Assembly (NCBI RefSeq): GCF_003014575.1
Contig: NZ_PYGF01000009.1
Location: forward strand, 62,001 to 126,000
Reading direction: 5' to 3'
From: Cecembia rubra
GTDB lineage: Bacteria; Bacteroidota; Bacteroidia; Cytophagales; Cyclobacteriaceae
Length of the DNA stretch: 64,000 nt
Shown piece by piece: positions 24,458 through 33,910 of the stretch. A model generated the notes under the pieces. That model worked only from the letters and a program-made list of their open reading frames with translations, ran no database searches and was not told the DNA's origin. Numbering within the stretch: position 1 is the stretch's first letter; each line of letters starts with the position of its first letter. Position numbers and translations under genes: made by a program.

Positions 24458-26776
24458 ATCCTGCCTAATAATAGCCACACTTTTTTTAAAATACCCAAGA
24501 CCATAAGAAACTGTTAGGCTTCCTCCTTTTTCCCATTTGATATTCTCTTTGTTTGAAGTAATTCCAGATTTTGTAATATTAAGATTTGCCACGAAAACTC
24601 TTGAATAAGGAAACTCCTCTAGAAGTGTTACTGAAATCTTTTGTCCATGTTCATTGTGAACCAAAATGGGTATGCTTTCAGTCAGTGTTGGATCAAAATT
24701 CAATGGAGCTTCCAATCTTATTTCTAGTTTATTTTTAGAATTTACCGATAATGTTAGATATGTGTAATGATTAGCTGAATAGGCCATACTTGTATTAAAA
24801 GCAGTATTGAACTGAACCCAGCCTTCTGTCCAACCTAAATTGCCAACTTCAGGATGATTGGGATAATGAAATGATTTTGGAGAACCATCAAAAACGAATC
24901 GTACCTCTTCCAAGAGACCATATCCACCTTTATGGGCATTGTACCAACCCAAATCCACTCCTTCAATTTCTTCGGGGCCTCTATGTGAGAAATGTCTTCC
25001 TACTGGATTTTTTCCAAAAGCATTGTCAAAATGAGACCAAGCTAATATTTCCAGCTTTTGGTTTAATTCCTTATCTTCTACAATTGACATAGCTGAGAAT
25101 ACTGCTGCAGGAAATCCTAAAACATTTCCGGTCTCATTCCAGCTCGGAGGAACCCAGTCTTCATCGTCGCTGTATTTTCTAAAATCCCAATAGTTGTCTG
25201 ACCTAGAAATGGCAATTTTGGCCCATTCAGTTACCTTTTCTTTTAATCCTTTAGGGGCGCGTTCCAGAAATTGACTATAAAAATAAGCAAACGCCCGCAT
25301 GGTTATATGTTCTGATATGCGCTGTCCTTTGGTCACTATGGGATCCTTCCAATCCAGATTCTGGATCATCCATTCCATCTGATGATAAGCTGCCTCAAAA
25401 TACTTTTCCGCATCCTGTTCACCTCGTTTTTTGGTGACTTCATACATCATCAGATTGGGTATGACCGAATATCCCGGAGGCATCTCACCTTTGGTGGTTC
25501 CCATTTGGGTTTTCAAAGTCAGTAAATTATGCTCAGGGCTGAGGTCGTACTGTGAGGTGGAGTTGGCGCTCACAGTGGTTTTTTCCCATTTTTTACGGGC
25601 ATATTCATAGACACGGTCAAAATTTTGCTGAGGTAGCCATTTTTCCAAATAAGGCCAAGCATATAGAAAGTGCGCCAGTTCTGCCTTTTGCATCTCATGT
25701 TCCAGGCATTGGGAGATCTTCACATCTACATCCCAATGAATTAGCTTGATAAGATCAGGAGCATCCTCATGAAAAGGTTCCAATGCTCCCCACAAACCTT
25801 TATATTCATGGGGGAAAGTGGAGTTATGCACATAAGAAACCGTTTTTTCCATCCTCTCAAAAGCTCCAGGATTGGCAAGGTAAAGGGCCACAAGGCTTTG
25901 TAATGCCCAATTGAAAAAATCCCCGTCCCTCCATTCAAATGATAGAGGCCTTATTAAATTAGTAGAACCTATATAATGTCTGGCTCCTATCATAAAATCT
26001 ACTATGTTGCGGTACGTTACCCGCTCCAACCAATAAGGTCCAATTCGGAAAGGGAATGATTCTTCATGTCCTGACACAATGATATATTCCTCTTGGGAAT
26101 TGGGATTGAAATCAGAGAAATCTCCCTTCCCTTTTTCAATGAATCCCGAATAAAGCACTTTCCGGTCCTTGGCTTTAATGACTTCAAAAGGGGATTGGTC
26201 AGCAAGGCTAGGCGCAGAAAAGCGCTTAGGCCGATCAAGGTTGTAACCACTTTGGTTGACCAGAATTTTCCTGACTTCCATAGCAGTTGAATCCACGTAC
26301 TGTTGGCCATAAGCCTCCAGTTCAGCAATTGACACACTTTCGTTTTTTCCCATCCACAGTCGAATTCGGTCCGTCAGAATTGGGGGTTCAAAGCCGACCA
26401 CTACCCGATGGGAGGTATTGGAACTGATTTCTTTGACATTTCTCCAGGAACCGTTTAATATGGTCTGGATTTTAAAATCAGAAACAACAGAAGATCCTTC
26501 TGTCATGTGGATGAAAAGCTCGGTGATTTCAGTAGCCCCAGGAAGCTTGAGCATCAACCAAGTTTCTTCACTTTCAGCTTTATTTTTCCATGAACTTTCC
26601 AACCCAAACATCCCATCAGTTGCTTTGGAAGGCTCAAAACCCGACTGTGAAGAACTGGCGGTAGCTGTTCCAGTGAGAGCCAGATTGTTTTTCTGCTGAC
26701 TCCAAGAATTTGGATTTAAGGCCAAATTGGAAACTAAAAACAGAAAACTGATTTTTTTCAAAAGGTATATCTTCAT
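24455..26776 (-). CDS. GH9-like (six-hairpin) putative hydrolase with N-terminal discoidin-like and Ig-like domains
   Basis: 773 residues. A signal peptide ends at NSWS with Gln at +1. Residues about 28-155 resemble a discoidin (F5/8 type C) domain (ALTGTATASSSQ, then WLMLKLPGATEITEL). Residues about 165-260 match the N-terminal Ig-like domain of GH9 cellulases (KILVNQSGYNLDRPKRF). The rest (about 265-690) looks like an (alpha/alpha)6 barrel, with WRDGDFFNW where GH9 has its Asp pair, NPVGRHFSHRG near the end and WTEGWVQFN as a possible acid site. Function on a plant or algal glycan in the periplasm is inferred from the PUL. The family call is by pattern only; catalytic residues are not certain. 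Confidence 0.7.
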   Translation of the reverse strand: MKIYLLKKISFLFLVSNLALNPNSWSQQKNNLALTGTATASSSQSGFEPSKATDGMFGLESSWKNKAESEETWLMLKLPGATEITELFIHMTEGSSVVSDFKIQTILNGSWRNVKEISSNTSHRVVVGFEPPILTDRIRLWMGKNESVSIAELEAYGQQYVDSTAMEVRKILVNQSGYNLDRPKRFSAPSLADQSPFEVIKAKDRKVLYSGFIEKGKGDFSDFNPNSQEEYIIVSGHEESFPFRIGPYWLERVTYRNIVDFMIGARHYIGSTNLIRPLSFEWRDGDFFNWALQSLVALYLANPGAFERMEKTVSYVHNSTFPHEYKGLWGALEPFHEDAPDLIKLIHWDVDVKISQCLEHEMQKAELAHFLYAWPYLEKWLPQQNFDRVYEYARKKWEKTTVSANSTSQYDLSPEHNLLTLKTQMGTTKGEMPPGYSVIPNLMMYEVTKKRGEQDAEKYFEAAYHQMEWMIQNLDWKDPIVTKGQRISEHITMRAFAYFYSQFLERAPKGLKEKVTEWAKIAISRSDNYWDFRKYSDDEDWVPPSWNETGNVLGFPAAVFSAMSIVEDKELNQKLEILAWSHFDNAFGKNPVGRHFSHRGPEEIEGVDLGWYNAHKGGYGLLEEVRFVFDGSPKSFHYPNHPEVGNLGWTEGWVQFNTAFNTSMAYSANHYTYLTLSVNSKNKLEIRLEAPLNFDPTLTESIPILVHNEHGQKISVTLLEEFPYSRVFVANLNITKSGITSNKENIKWEKGGSLTVSYGLGYFKKSVAIIRQD

Positions 26777-26811
26777 AAGCAGTGCTTAAATGTAAAAGTC
26801 AAGATATTGAT

Positions 26812-26922
26812 TTAATTCAGATTCTTCTTAGGATTGTTTTCAAGCAAAACATCAGGTTTATACTTAAGGTAAGAGCAGGAACCAAGAATATCTAACTGTA
26901 AAAAGAGAATTAAGAATTTCAT
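26812..26922 (-). CDS. 36-residue putative small lipoprotein
   Basis: An ATG at 26922 opens a 36-codon frame that ends at TAA 26812-26814, in the 187-bp gap between the FAD oxidoreductase and the GH9-like gene. The product starts MKFLILFLQLDILGSC, a short lipoprotein-type signal with lipobox LGSC (Cys16), followed by a ~20-residue polar tail rich in Lys and Asn. I do not recognise it. It may be a true mini-lipoprotein of the PUL or the remnant of a longer lipoprotein; both directions of transcription and the lipobox fit the operon. Confidence 0.4.
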   Translation of the reverse strand: MKFLILFLQLDILGSCSYLKYKPDVLLENNPKKNLN

Positions 26923-26963
26923 GGTTTTCAGGTTGAAGGGCATTACAAACTTTGATTAAATGA

Positions 26964-29246
26964 TTAAGAATAACAGGCAATCCCAAACACACCCAAGGGT
27001 GCATTTTCGACTCTTTTTTCAAATTCAATCTTCAGTTTACGGCTTATCACAGGTTCAGGGAATCTGATCGATTGGATAGTTTGATGGTTTTCCTTGATGT
27101 GATAAAGGATCTTCCCTGATTCATTTTTAATTAAAATAGACTTCGTACAAAAAGGAATTTCATTTTCCGGATGCCCCATCAAGGTGGACTCCATAGGATG
27201 GTCAAAATCAGTATCTAAATAAAGCATAATAGTCGAAATTTTCTGCTTATTGGACCATTCCAGCATAATTGACGGACAAAGATCTCCAAGAGATGAAACC
27301 CATGCGTTGGGTTGTTTAGTAGGTCTAAAAAAACCATTAGTAATATTTTCAACCGAAAAAGGTTTGAGAGTGCCTTCTAATTCAAATGCTAAATTATGGC
27401 CTTGAGGCCTTCTTTCCGGTACCCAAAATTCAAACGAATCAATTCCTATTCCTGGCGGAGGATCCTGTCGACTACTCGTTGCTACCGATTTATTATACTT
27501 ATTGAAAACTGTCAGCAGGCCGGTCATGCGGGTGTTGGAGCACTTTAGCATCACATCAGAATTAGCCATAAACGTGACAAAGACATATTGAGCGGTAGGT
27601 ATTTCTTGGTCAAAAGAAAATGAATAAAAGTTTTCTCCGGGTTCAACTTCAATTTGCAGTCTCTCCAAAATAACCTCAGGAGTATAGTTTTCAGGCTTTT
27701 CACTAAGCCTCAACTCGACGTTTAGCTTAGATTTTACAGAAGACTTCACCTGAATTTTCATAGCCGGAACCCCTCCCGGCTCGACCGGGAGCATCTGAGC
27801 CATAGAGAAATCCAAAGGATACCAAGGACCATTAAAAGGAAGTCCAAATAATTCCAATTCCGAAGAACAAGTGATTTGCGCACTACGAACCAAGTCCTGA
27901 TCATCCTCCAAATGGAAATTGGGGATGAATTGACCAGATTTGATGAGTCTTTTCTGGAGTTCTTTTATCCTATTCCCAACCAATAAATCTCTCGGAAGCA
28001 AATCCTGTTCTTTGCATAGGACAGCAGCCATGGCTACGGCTTGACCATTATGCCCACAGGTGGCCATCACCCGTGATGAACCAAATGCCACGTGAGTAGC
28101 ACTGATCAGCCTTCCTCCTAAAAAGAGATTCTTAATGTTTTTTGAATACATCGTGCGGAAAGGTATTTGGTAAACACCTTTGCTGTGCCATTGCGTACAG
28201 CCCGGTTGATCTCCAAAAACTCCCTCAGCAGGATGCAAATCCAAGGCCCAACCTCCAAAAGAAACTGCATCGAAATGAGGTCTTTGCTCCACTACATCTT
28301 TTTGGTTCAGCATGTATTCTCCTTCAAAACGTCGGCTTTCCCTCTTCCCCGGTATTGTACCCACCCATTCCAGCGTCAAATTTTCGGAATCAGGGTACTC
28401 ACCTGAATTTTTGATGTGATTCCAGATTCCATAAATGACTTTCCATAACTCCCACTTAATTTCCTCAGATTCATGGATGGTATCCCTTTTTCCTCCATAT
28501 TCAACCCACCATAACCGGCAGCCAAATTCTTTTAAATTGAAAGTCTTAAATCTAGGCAGTTTTGTTATGTCAATGTCCGCAAATGAAGGTGGAACAAACC
28601 GTACAGGCTTGCCAGTGTCTTTGCTGTAAAAGTAAATTGAGTGTCCAAGTAGCTCCCCATAGCTTTGATCAGGAGCAAATCCTTCATCAAATTCCTCCTT
28701 TGATTCTGCTCCTATCCGGAAAGCGGCACCAGCCAAAAAACCTAAAATCCCGTCTCCGGTAGCATCCACAAAAAACTTTCCTGCAACTTGATATTCCGTT
28801 GAATTTTGTGAGCAAAAAGCGCGGACGGATTCTATTTGATCAACTTCGTTTTTCTGCAAATCATGAACTGCTGTATTGAGAAGTAGTTTGATGTTTGGCT
28901 CAATACTGACCTTTTCAAGGAGAATTGTATCCAAAATCAAGGGATTGCCTTCCGGATTACGGTAGAGATTTTCAACAAGAATTTCATCGATTACCCCTCC
29001 TTCTCTGGCCCAACGGTTGTTGTTTCCCATGTGAGATGTGGCCCCCAAAATCCATAATCTCACCTCGGAGGAAGCATTCCCTCCCAAAACCGGTCTATCC
29101 TGAATCAAAATTACTTTCAATCCTTGCCTAGCGGCTGTAATTGCACAGCAGGTGCCTGACAATCCTCCTCCGGCGATAACCAAATCTGAAGTTAGGTAAT
29201 CTGTTTTTAAGATTCTTTTATTTTTTGAGAACTCAACTTTTTCCAT
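26964..29246 (-). CDS. FAD-dependent oxidoreductase (FAD_oxidored type)
   Basis: 760 residues, no signal peptide, so probably cytoplasmic. The dinucleotide-binding motif is VIAGGGLSGTCCA (23-35), followed by RPVLGGNASSEVRLW, typical of the PF12831-type family, and FVDATGDGILG and FLGGRLISATHVA further on. The FAD domain takes about 450 residues; the C-terminal ~280 residues are beta-rich and include a discoidin-like segment (about 610-758). Members occur in sugar-degradation loci, but their reaction is mostly unassigned. It sits between the SSS symporter (26 bp) and the small lipoprotein ORF. An oxidation of the imported sugar is plausible, not shown. Confidence 0.82.
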   Translation of the reverse strand: MEKVEFSKNKRILKTDYLTSDLVIAGGGLSGTCCAITAARQGLKVILIQDRPVLGGNASSEVRLWILGATSHMGNNNRWAREGGVIDEILVENLYRNPEGNPLILDTILLEKVSIEPNIKLLLNTAVHDLQKNEVDQIESVRAFCSQNSTEYQVAGKFFVDATGDGILGFLAGAAFRIGAESKEEFDEGFAPDQSYGELLGHSIYFYSKDTGKPVRFVPPSFADIDITKLPRFKTFNLKEFGCRLWWVEYGGKRDTIHESEEIKWELWKVIYGIWNHIKNSGEYPDSENLTLEWVGTIPGKRESRRFEGEYMLNQKDVVEQRPHFDAVSFGGWALDLHPAEGVFGDQPGCTQWHSKGVYQIPFRTMYSKNIKNLFLGGRLISATHVAFGSSRVMATCGHNGQAVAMAAVLCKEQDLLPRDLLVGNRIKELQKRLIKSGQFIPNFHLEDDQDLVRSAQITCSSELELFGLPFNGPWYPLDFSMAQMLPVEPGGVPAMKIQVKSSVKSKLNVELRLSEKPENYTPEVILERLQIEVEPGENFYSFSFDQEIPTAQYVFVTFMANSDVMLKCSNTRMTGLLTVFNKYNKSVATSSRQDPPPGIGIDSFEFWVPERRPQGHNLAFELEGTLKPFSVENITNGFFRPTKQPNAWVSSLGDLCPSIMLEWSNKQKISTIMLYLDTDFDHPMESTLMGHPENEIPFCTKSILIKNESGKILYHIKENHQTIQSIRFPEPVISRKLKIEFEKRVENAPLGVFGIACYS

Positions 29247-29272
29247 ATTTGAATTGCCCTTATGGGCGATTA

Positions 29273-30928
29273 TTAGTTCTTTTGAAGTTTTTTTGTACTG
29301 CTTTTAACTACTTTCCCATACAAAATGGAGCCGAATCCTGAAATCAGAATTCCTAAACTGAGCAGGTAAATTGCTGATTCAACTGCCCATATTGCCAGTA
29401 GTCCAAAAAGGAATCCAATGACCAAAAGGGAAATACCGAGGACTTTTATGCCAAAGTCATTCTGCTCACTTTCAGCAAAAACTTCCAGTTCGGCTTGAAT
29501 TCTATTTGCAGGCTCTTCGGATGGAATTAATACTTTGCCAAAGATCTCAACCAGAACCAACAGGATAATTGGCACCCCAACACCCAACAGTAATTCCTCA
29601 GTTCGATCCAATGAGAATTCAAAAACCATGGGAGTAATGAACTTAAAGAATAAATTGATTGTCAAACTCACGACCGTTACTCCCAAAATTGAATTTCCGC
29701 TCTGTTTTTTGGAAAAAAGTGCCCATATCGCAGGACCATATAGCGCCCCACCAGTAACTGCTGCAATACTCAGAACCACTTCCACTATTCCTCCTGCCAA
29801 GGGAACCAGAAATGCCACTCCTATGGTACCAAGACCAAAAAGAACGGTTGTTATTCTTGCGACAAGCATTAGCGTTTTTTCTGTGGAATTAGGCCTTAAA
29901 GGTTTAAAAATATCATTGGTCAATACGGCTGATGCCAGATTCAATGAAGTATTCACGGAACTTGCTGTAGCAAAAATCATCCCTCCCAACATCAACCCCA
30001 ATACCCCAGCGGGCAACACTTGCTTGCAAATCATCAGATAGGCTCCTTCCGCCTCCAAACCTTGAAGTTCAGGATTCAAAACCCGATAAATCATTGGGGG
30101 AAGCATCCAGATCAAAGGACTAAACAGGTATAATACACCAAAAAGAAAACCTACCTTTCGAGAAGATTTGGCGTCTTTTACAGAAGTGTAACGTTGAACA
30201 TAAGCCCAGTTACCGCCAATAAAGACAATATTATAGATGGTGAAAGCTACTATAAAAATTGCCGTGTATTGCCCATTGAACAAGTGAAAAAACGTATCAG
30301 GTGCTTTATCAATAAAATTTCCAAAGCCTTGGACTTCCTCGACAGAAAGCGGAATCACCAATAAAACTACTGCCGTAAGAATCACAAACTGCAAAACATC
30401 AGTAACTACCACAGCCCATAACCCACCCACTGCTGTATATATCAAGATCATACCTCCCAACAGAAGAATAGCTAAATTGATATCAAATCCCGTCGTTACA
30501 TTGACAATTTTAGCTACTGGATAAAGGAAAGCCCCAGTATATCCCAAAGAGAGAAAAAGGAACAGGTAGGTATAATATTGTTGGATATTTTTTCCAAATC
30601 GATTGGTAAGAAATTCAGCTACAGTCAATGCTCTCGATTTCCACCATCTTGGTGCAATGAAATAGCCAATCACAAAACCGGCGATACACATGGACATCTG
30701 AATGGTAATCGCTACCAATCCAAATTGATAAGCTATAGATCCCCAAACTACAAATGTTCCGGCCGAGAAGAAACTCATGAACAGAGATAGCCCATTCATT
30801 GACCAAGGGACTGCTCCTCCTGCCGCAAAGAATGACTTCATATTAGTCCCTTTAGTGGCGAAGGATAAACCTGCGGCCAGAATGATCAGAGAAAAGATGA
30901 TTATTGTTATGTAATCGATTTGCTGCAT
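29273..30928 (-). CDS. Sodium:solute symporter (SSS family)
   Basis: 551 residues with about fourteen membrane segments. Family features include the start IDYITIIIFSLIILAAGL, GGAVPWSMNGLSLFMSFFS near residue 40, AEFLTNRFG near 105, and the helix-6-like GGLWAVVVTDVLQF. Members use the sodium gradient to import sugars, sialic acid, amino acids and vitamins across the inner membrane. In this operon, between GH2 and the FAD oxidoreductase, it most likely imports the mono- or disaccharide released in the periplasm. Spacings of 26-27 bp on both sides support one transcript. Confidence 0.9.
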   Translation of the reverse strand: MQQIDYITIIIFSLIILAAGLSFATKGTNMKSFFAAGGAVPWSMNGLSLFMSFFSAGTFVVWGSIAYQFGLVAITIQMSMCIAGFVIGYFIAPRWWKSRALTVAEFLTNRFGKNIQQYYTYLFLFLSLGYTGAFLYPVAKIVNVTTGFDINLAILLLGGMILIYTAVGGLWAVVVTDVLQFVILTAVVLLVIPLSVEEVQGFGNFIDKAPDTFFHLFNGQYTAIFIVAFTIYNIVFIGGNWAYVQRYTSVKDAKSSRKVGFLFGVLYLFSPLIWMLPPMIYRVLNPELQGLEAEGAYLMICKQVLPAGVLGLMLGGMIFATASSVNTSLNLASAVLTNDIFKPLRPNSTEKTLMLVARITTVLFGLGTIGVAFLVPLAGGIVEVVLSIAAVTGGALYGPAIWALFSKKQSGNSILGVTVVSLTINLFFKFITPMVFEFSLDRTEELLLGVGVPIILLVLVEIFGKVLIPSEEPANRIQAELEVFAESEQNDFGIKVLGISLLVIGFLFGLLAIWAVESAIYLLSLGILISGFGSILYGKVVKSSTKKLQKN

Positions 30929-30955
30929 GGAGATTTCTAGCTTTAACTGGGGAGA

Positions 30956-33805
30956 TTATCTTGTTGGATTTAAAATCAAACCTCCTGCTAACTTACCTTT
31001 CGAGGTAATGGAAGAAAGCCTGAATTCATAGTTGGAATTTAGATTTAAACCCTCAACAAAAGCGAATTCTGCAAGGGATTTGGAAATAGTTACTGACTTC
31101 CATGAGGAGTCTTTCGTTCCTGCTTCCCGGTATTCTAGGTAATAACCAAGGGCTTTTTTTACAGGCTGGAAATGAATTAAAGCAATTCCATTTTGGATGG
31201 TCACTCCATTTAAAATTGGGTCTTCAGGATTTGATTCATGATCAGAAAAGATCTCGTAAATGGGTGACCAATCACTATGATAATAATTATCCTTTACCCT
31301 TTGGATCTGGAAGTACCGCAAAGCATTGCTTTCTTCAAGAGGGATGAAAATCAATCCTGGATTAGTAGTAGTAATGACTTTACTTTTATCACCTAGATTT
31401 CTCTCTTTAGAATATCTGACACGGAATTGAAAGTCATCAACCTCAGTGGCGTATCCTACATAGAATCCGTTTTTCTCTCTTTGAATATGACGGATGGCAG
31501 GAGGGACTACCTTTTTGGGATCGACTTCAACTGTGCGTTTCAGAACTGTCGTTTCCCCTTTTGAATTTACTGCCAAAACTTCCAATTCATAAGGAGTAGA
31601 AAACTCCAATTCATTGATATCAATATAATTTTCATAGTTAGGCCCGATCTGCTTTACTTCCTCGCCTATTTTAATCCTTGCGATATGAAAATCAGAGGTC
31701 CTATTTTCACTCAAGAAAATACGAATTTGCGCTGACTTGGGCCGAATGTCATTTTGAAGCATTCTTCCTCCGAAAACACCCAATGGACTGATTTCTTTTG
31801 GAGATTTAAAATCGATAGATGCCTCTATTACCTGATCATTTTGGGGAGTCAGAATAAGCGCCTCAAGTTGTTGGGCCTCCAATGTTTCCCATGAAATACT
31901 TCTTTTTAAATTGGTTGATCCTGGGGTTATTTCAGGCAAATTTTCCCATCCAGATTCCAGCACTTTTCCATTTTGATCTTTTACCCGCCATACCAATCGA
32001 TAGCCGCGAAGTGTATATGCCGGAAGATCAAAGGGACTTCTGGGAATTAAGGTGATTTCGGCTGAATTTGCAGTAGTACTTTTTGCTAATAAGTCTTGAA
32101 CCGGAGCTAATTCTTTTCTGATGCTATAAAATGCTCGTTTCTTTCTTCTGTAGACATCTACAACACCCCATGATCGGTTTTCAGAAAACTCTTTGGTTCC
32201 AAAATAATTGCTTCTGTAATCATTGAAAGTCCAAAGTGAAGCTCCTACCAGGTAGGGTAATCCTCTTAGAGAGTTGATTAAAGATTTTGCATCAAAGTCC
32301 GAATTCAGATCTTCTCCGAATTGGGAAATCCCGTATTCTGAATAAAAAAGGACTTTGCCAGGAAATCTTCTGTGCTGGATTTCTGTAATCGCTCGAAGAT
32401 CTGATCCATATTTATTGATCAATCCTAGATCGGAATGAATTAAAAAGTCATTTTCATTTTGGGCCGTGTGGGACACAGCTGTCACCAATCGTATAGAGTC
32501 GAGTGTTCTGGTAAATTCCACACTCTGTTTGACATACTCGAAAGTCTCCGGATAATGGCCTATTTCATTTCCCACGCTCCAGCCGATGATACTGGGATGA
32601 TTGTATTGAGTCCCAATCAATCGGGTTAGCCATTCTTTAGCTATTTCCTTTTTGGGATCAGCCAAGGGATCAAAGCCCCATAACGGAATCTCAGAGATCG
32701 TCATCATCCCCCTTTCATCCAGGTAATCCAATACTTCCTTTGGCAATGGCAAATGAGAAAGTCTTGCCAAGTTTCCCCCTGCGGATTTCATCAGATCTAC
32801 ATCTTCCTTAATTCTCCAAAGTGGAAGGGTATTTCCGGTAATCCTATCATCAGGTACTAGATTAAAGCCCATTACCCGGATAGTTTCCCCATTAAGTAGG
32901 AGCTGTTTTTTGGATTGATCCACTTCGACTTTTCTCAATCCGAATCGCTCGACTGTCAAAGGAATTTCAGAGCCATTAATAATTACTTCAGAATTGTACA
33001 GGTGTGGGGAATCAAAATGCCATGGAAAAACCTCATTGCCATTTAATGATGATTTCAGAAAAAATTCATGGGCTGAACTTTCTGCTATTTTTTGATTAAA
33101 AGGGATTTTTTTGAGAATTACACCGTCTTTTTTAATTCGAATTTCTCCCAGGAGGTCAAGGTTTTGATCAGTAAGATTTTGGAACTTCAGCCGGAAATGT
33201 ACTTCTGCGGACTTTTCTACATAATCAAAAAGTGGAGTAATGTGATTCTCCGTCAATCTAATTCCTTCGGAGGCCGAAAGAAATACTGATCTTCTGATTC
33301 CTCCCCAGTTCCAAATCGCCCCGATTTTTTTTGAATTATCCACCTGCACTGTGACATAATTAGGCTGACCAATCTGCACTAAGGATGTCATGTCAAATTC
33401 AAAGGGAAGGAAGCCACTATTATTCTTTCCCATGTATTTGCCGTTGATCCAGACAGTGGCATCATGAGAGACAGCCTCGAAATGGATCTTTATGTTTTTC
33501 CTATTCCAGTTTTGGGGAATTGTAAAGCTTGTTTGATACCAAGCTACACCAACATAATGTGCATATTCATTTCTTAGGTCCCAATTTCCTGGAACATCTA
33601 TTTTGTCCCAAAGTATATCTCCTGAGCTTTGAGGTTCATACCATTTATTTTCCAGTCCCTGTTGGTAAGGATCAATTCTAAACGACCAAGAGCCATTTAA
33701 ATCCAAATAAGAACTCTCGGCTTTATTTTGGGCAAATATAAATTGTGATGCAAATTGTGAGATTAAGAATAAAACGTAAATAGAATGATTGCGCCGATTT
33801 TTCAT
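30956..33805 (-). CDS. Glycoside hydrolase family 2 (beta-galactosidase or beta-glucuronidase type)
   Basis: 949 residues. A signal peptide ends at FIFA with Gln at +1. Domains in order: GH2 sugar-binding jelly roll (about 32-185), Ig-like linker (about 187-292), catalytic barrel (about 294-575), then a linker and two fibronectin-III-like domains (about 680-945). The acid/base is Glu414 in SVGNEIG and the nucleophile is Glu490 in LFYSEYG. GH2 enzymes remove beta-linked galactose, glucuronate or mannose from chain ends. Its partners galK and galM favour galactose. The gene follows susD after 105 bp containing a small inverted repeat. Confidence 0.92.
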   Translation of the reverse strand: MKNRRNHSIYVLFLISQFASQFIFAQNKAESSYLDLNGSWSFRIDPYQQGLENKWYEPQSSGDILWDKIDVPGNWDLRNEYAHYVGVAWYQTSFTIPQNWNRKNIKIHFEAVSHDATVWINGKYMGKNNSGFLPFEFDMTSLVQIGQPNYVTVQVDNSKKIGAIWNWGGIRRSVFLSASEGIRLTENHITPLFDYVEKSAEVHFRLKFQNLTDQNLDLLGEIRIKKDGVILKKIPFNQKIAESSAHEFFLKSSLNGNEVFPWHFDSPHLYNSEVIINGSEIPLTVERFGLRKVEVDQSKKQLLLNGETIRVMGFNLVPDDRITGNTLPLWRIKEDVDLMKSAGGNLARLSHLPLPKEVLDYLDERGMMTISEIPLWGFDPLADPKKEIAKEWLTRLIGTQYNHPSIIGWSVGNEIGHYPETFEYVKQSVEFTRTLDSIRLVTAVSHTAQNENDFLIHSDLGLINKYGSDLRAITEIQHRRFPGKVLFYSEYGISQFGEDLNSDFDAKSLINSLRGLPYLVGASLWTFNDYRSNYFGTKEFSENRSWGVVDVYRRKKRAFYSIRKELAPVQDLLAKSTTANSAEITLIPRSPFDLPAYTLRGYRLVWRVKDQNGKVLESGWENLPEITPGSTNLKRSISWETLEAQQLEALILTPQNDQVIEASIDFKSPKEISPLGVFGGRMLQNDIRPKSAQIRIFLSENRTSDFHIARIKIGEEVKQIGPNYENYIDINELEFSTPYELEVLAVNSKGETTVLKRTVEVDPKKVVPPAIRHIQREKNGFYVGYATEVDDFQFRVRYSKERNLGDKSKVITTTNPGLIFIPLEESNALRYFQIQRVKDNYYHSDWSPIYEIFSDHESNPEDPILNGVTIQNGIALIHFQPVKKALGYYLEYREAGTKDSSWKSVTISKSLAEFAFVEGLNLNSNYEFRLSSITSKGKLAGGLILNPTR

Positions 33806-33822
33806 ATGGATGAATTAGCTTT

Positions 33823-33845
33823 CTAAGTTGCAAGATTGAACTTAG
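33823..33845 (-). repeat. Inverted repeat between susD and the GH2 gene
   Basis: CTAAGTT and AACTTAG pair around a 9-nt loop in the susD-GH2 spacer. No T tract follows; it may be an mRNA stability or partial termination element that separates the high-level susCD message from the enzymes. Confidence 0.3.
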
Positions 33846-33910
33846 GCAATTACCAATTTTTTTTAAAGTCTGTAGATGAGATTTTTCACCTCCAGAAGAA
33901 TAATGATGGA

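Noticed and set aside
24394-24504. Upstream extension of galK
   Set aside because: The extension overlaps the GH9-like gene and does not resemble galactokinase; MRKLIETTF is the natural start.
29535-30041. 168-codon frame on the plus strand
   Set aside because: It is antisense to the SSS symporter gene, lacks any recognisable motif and has the composition of a shadow frame.
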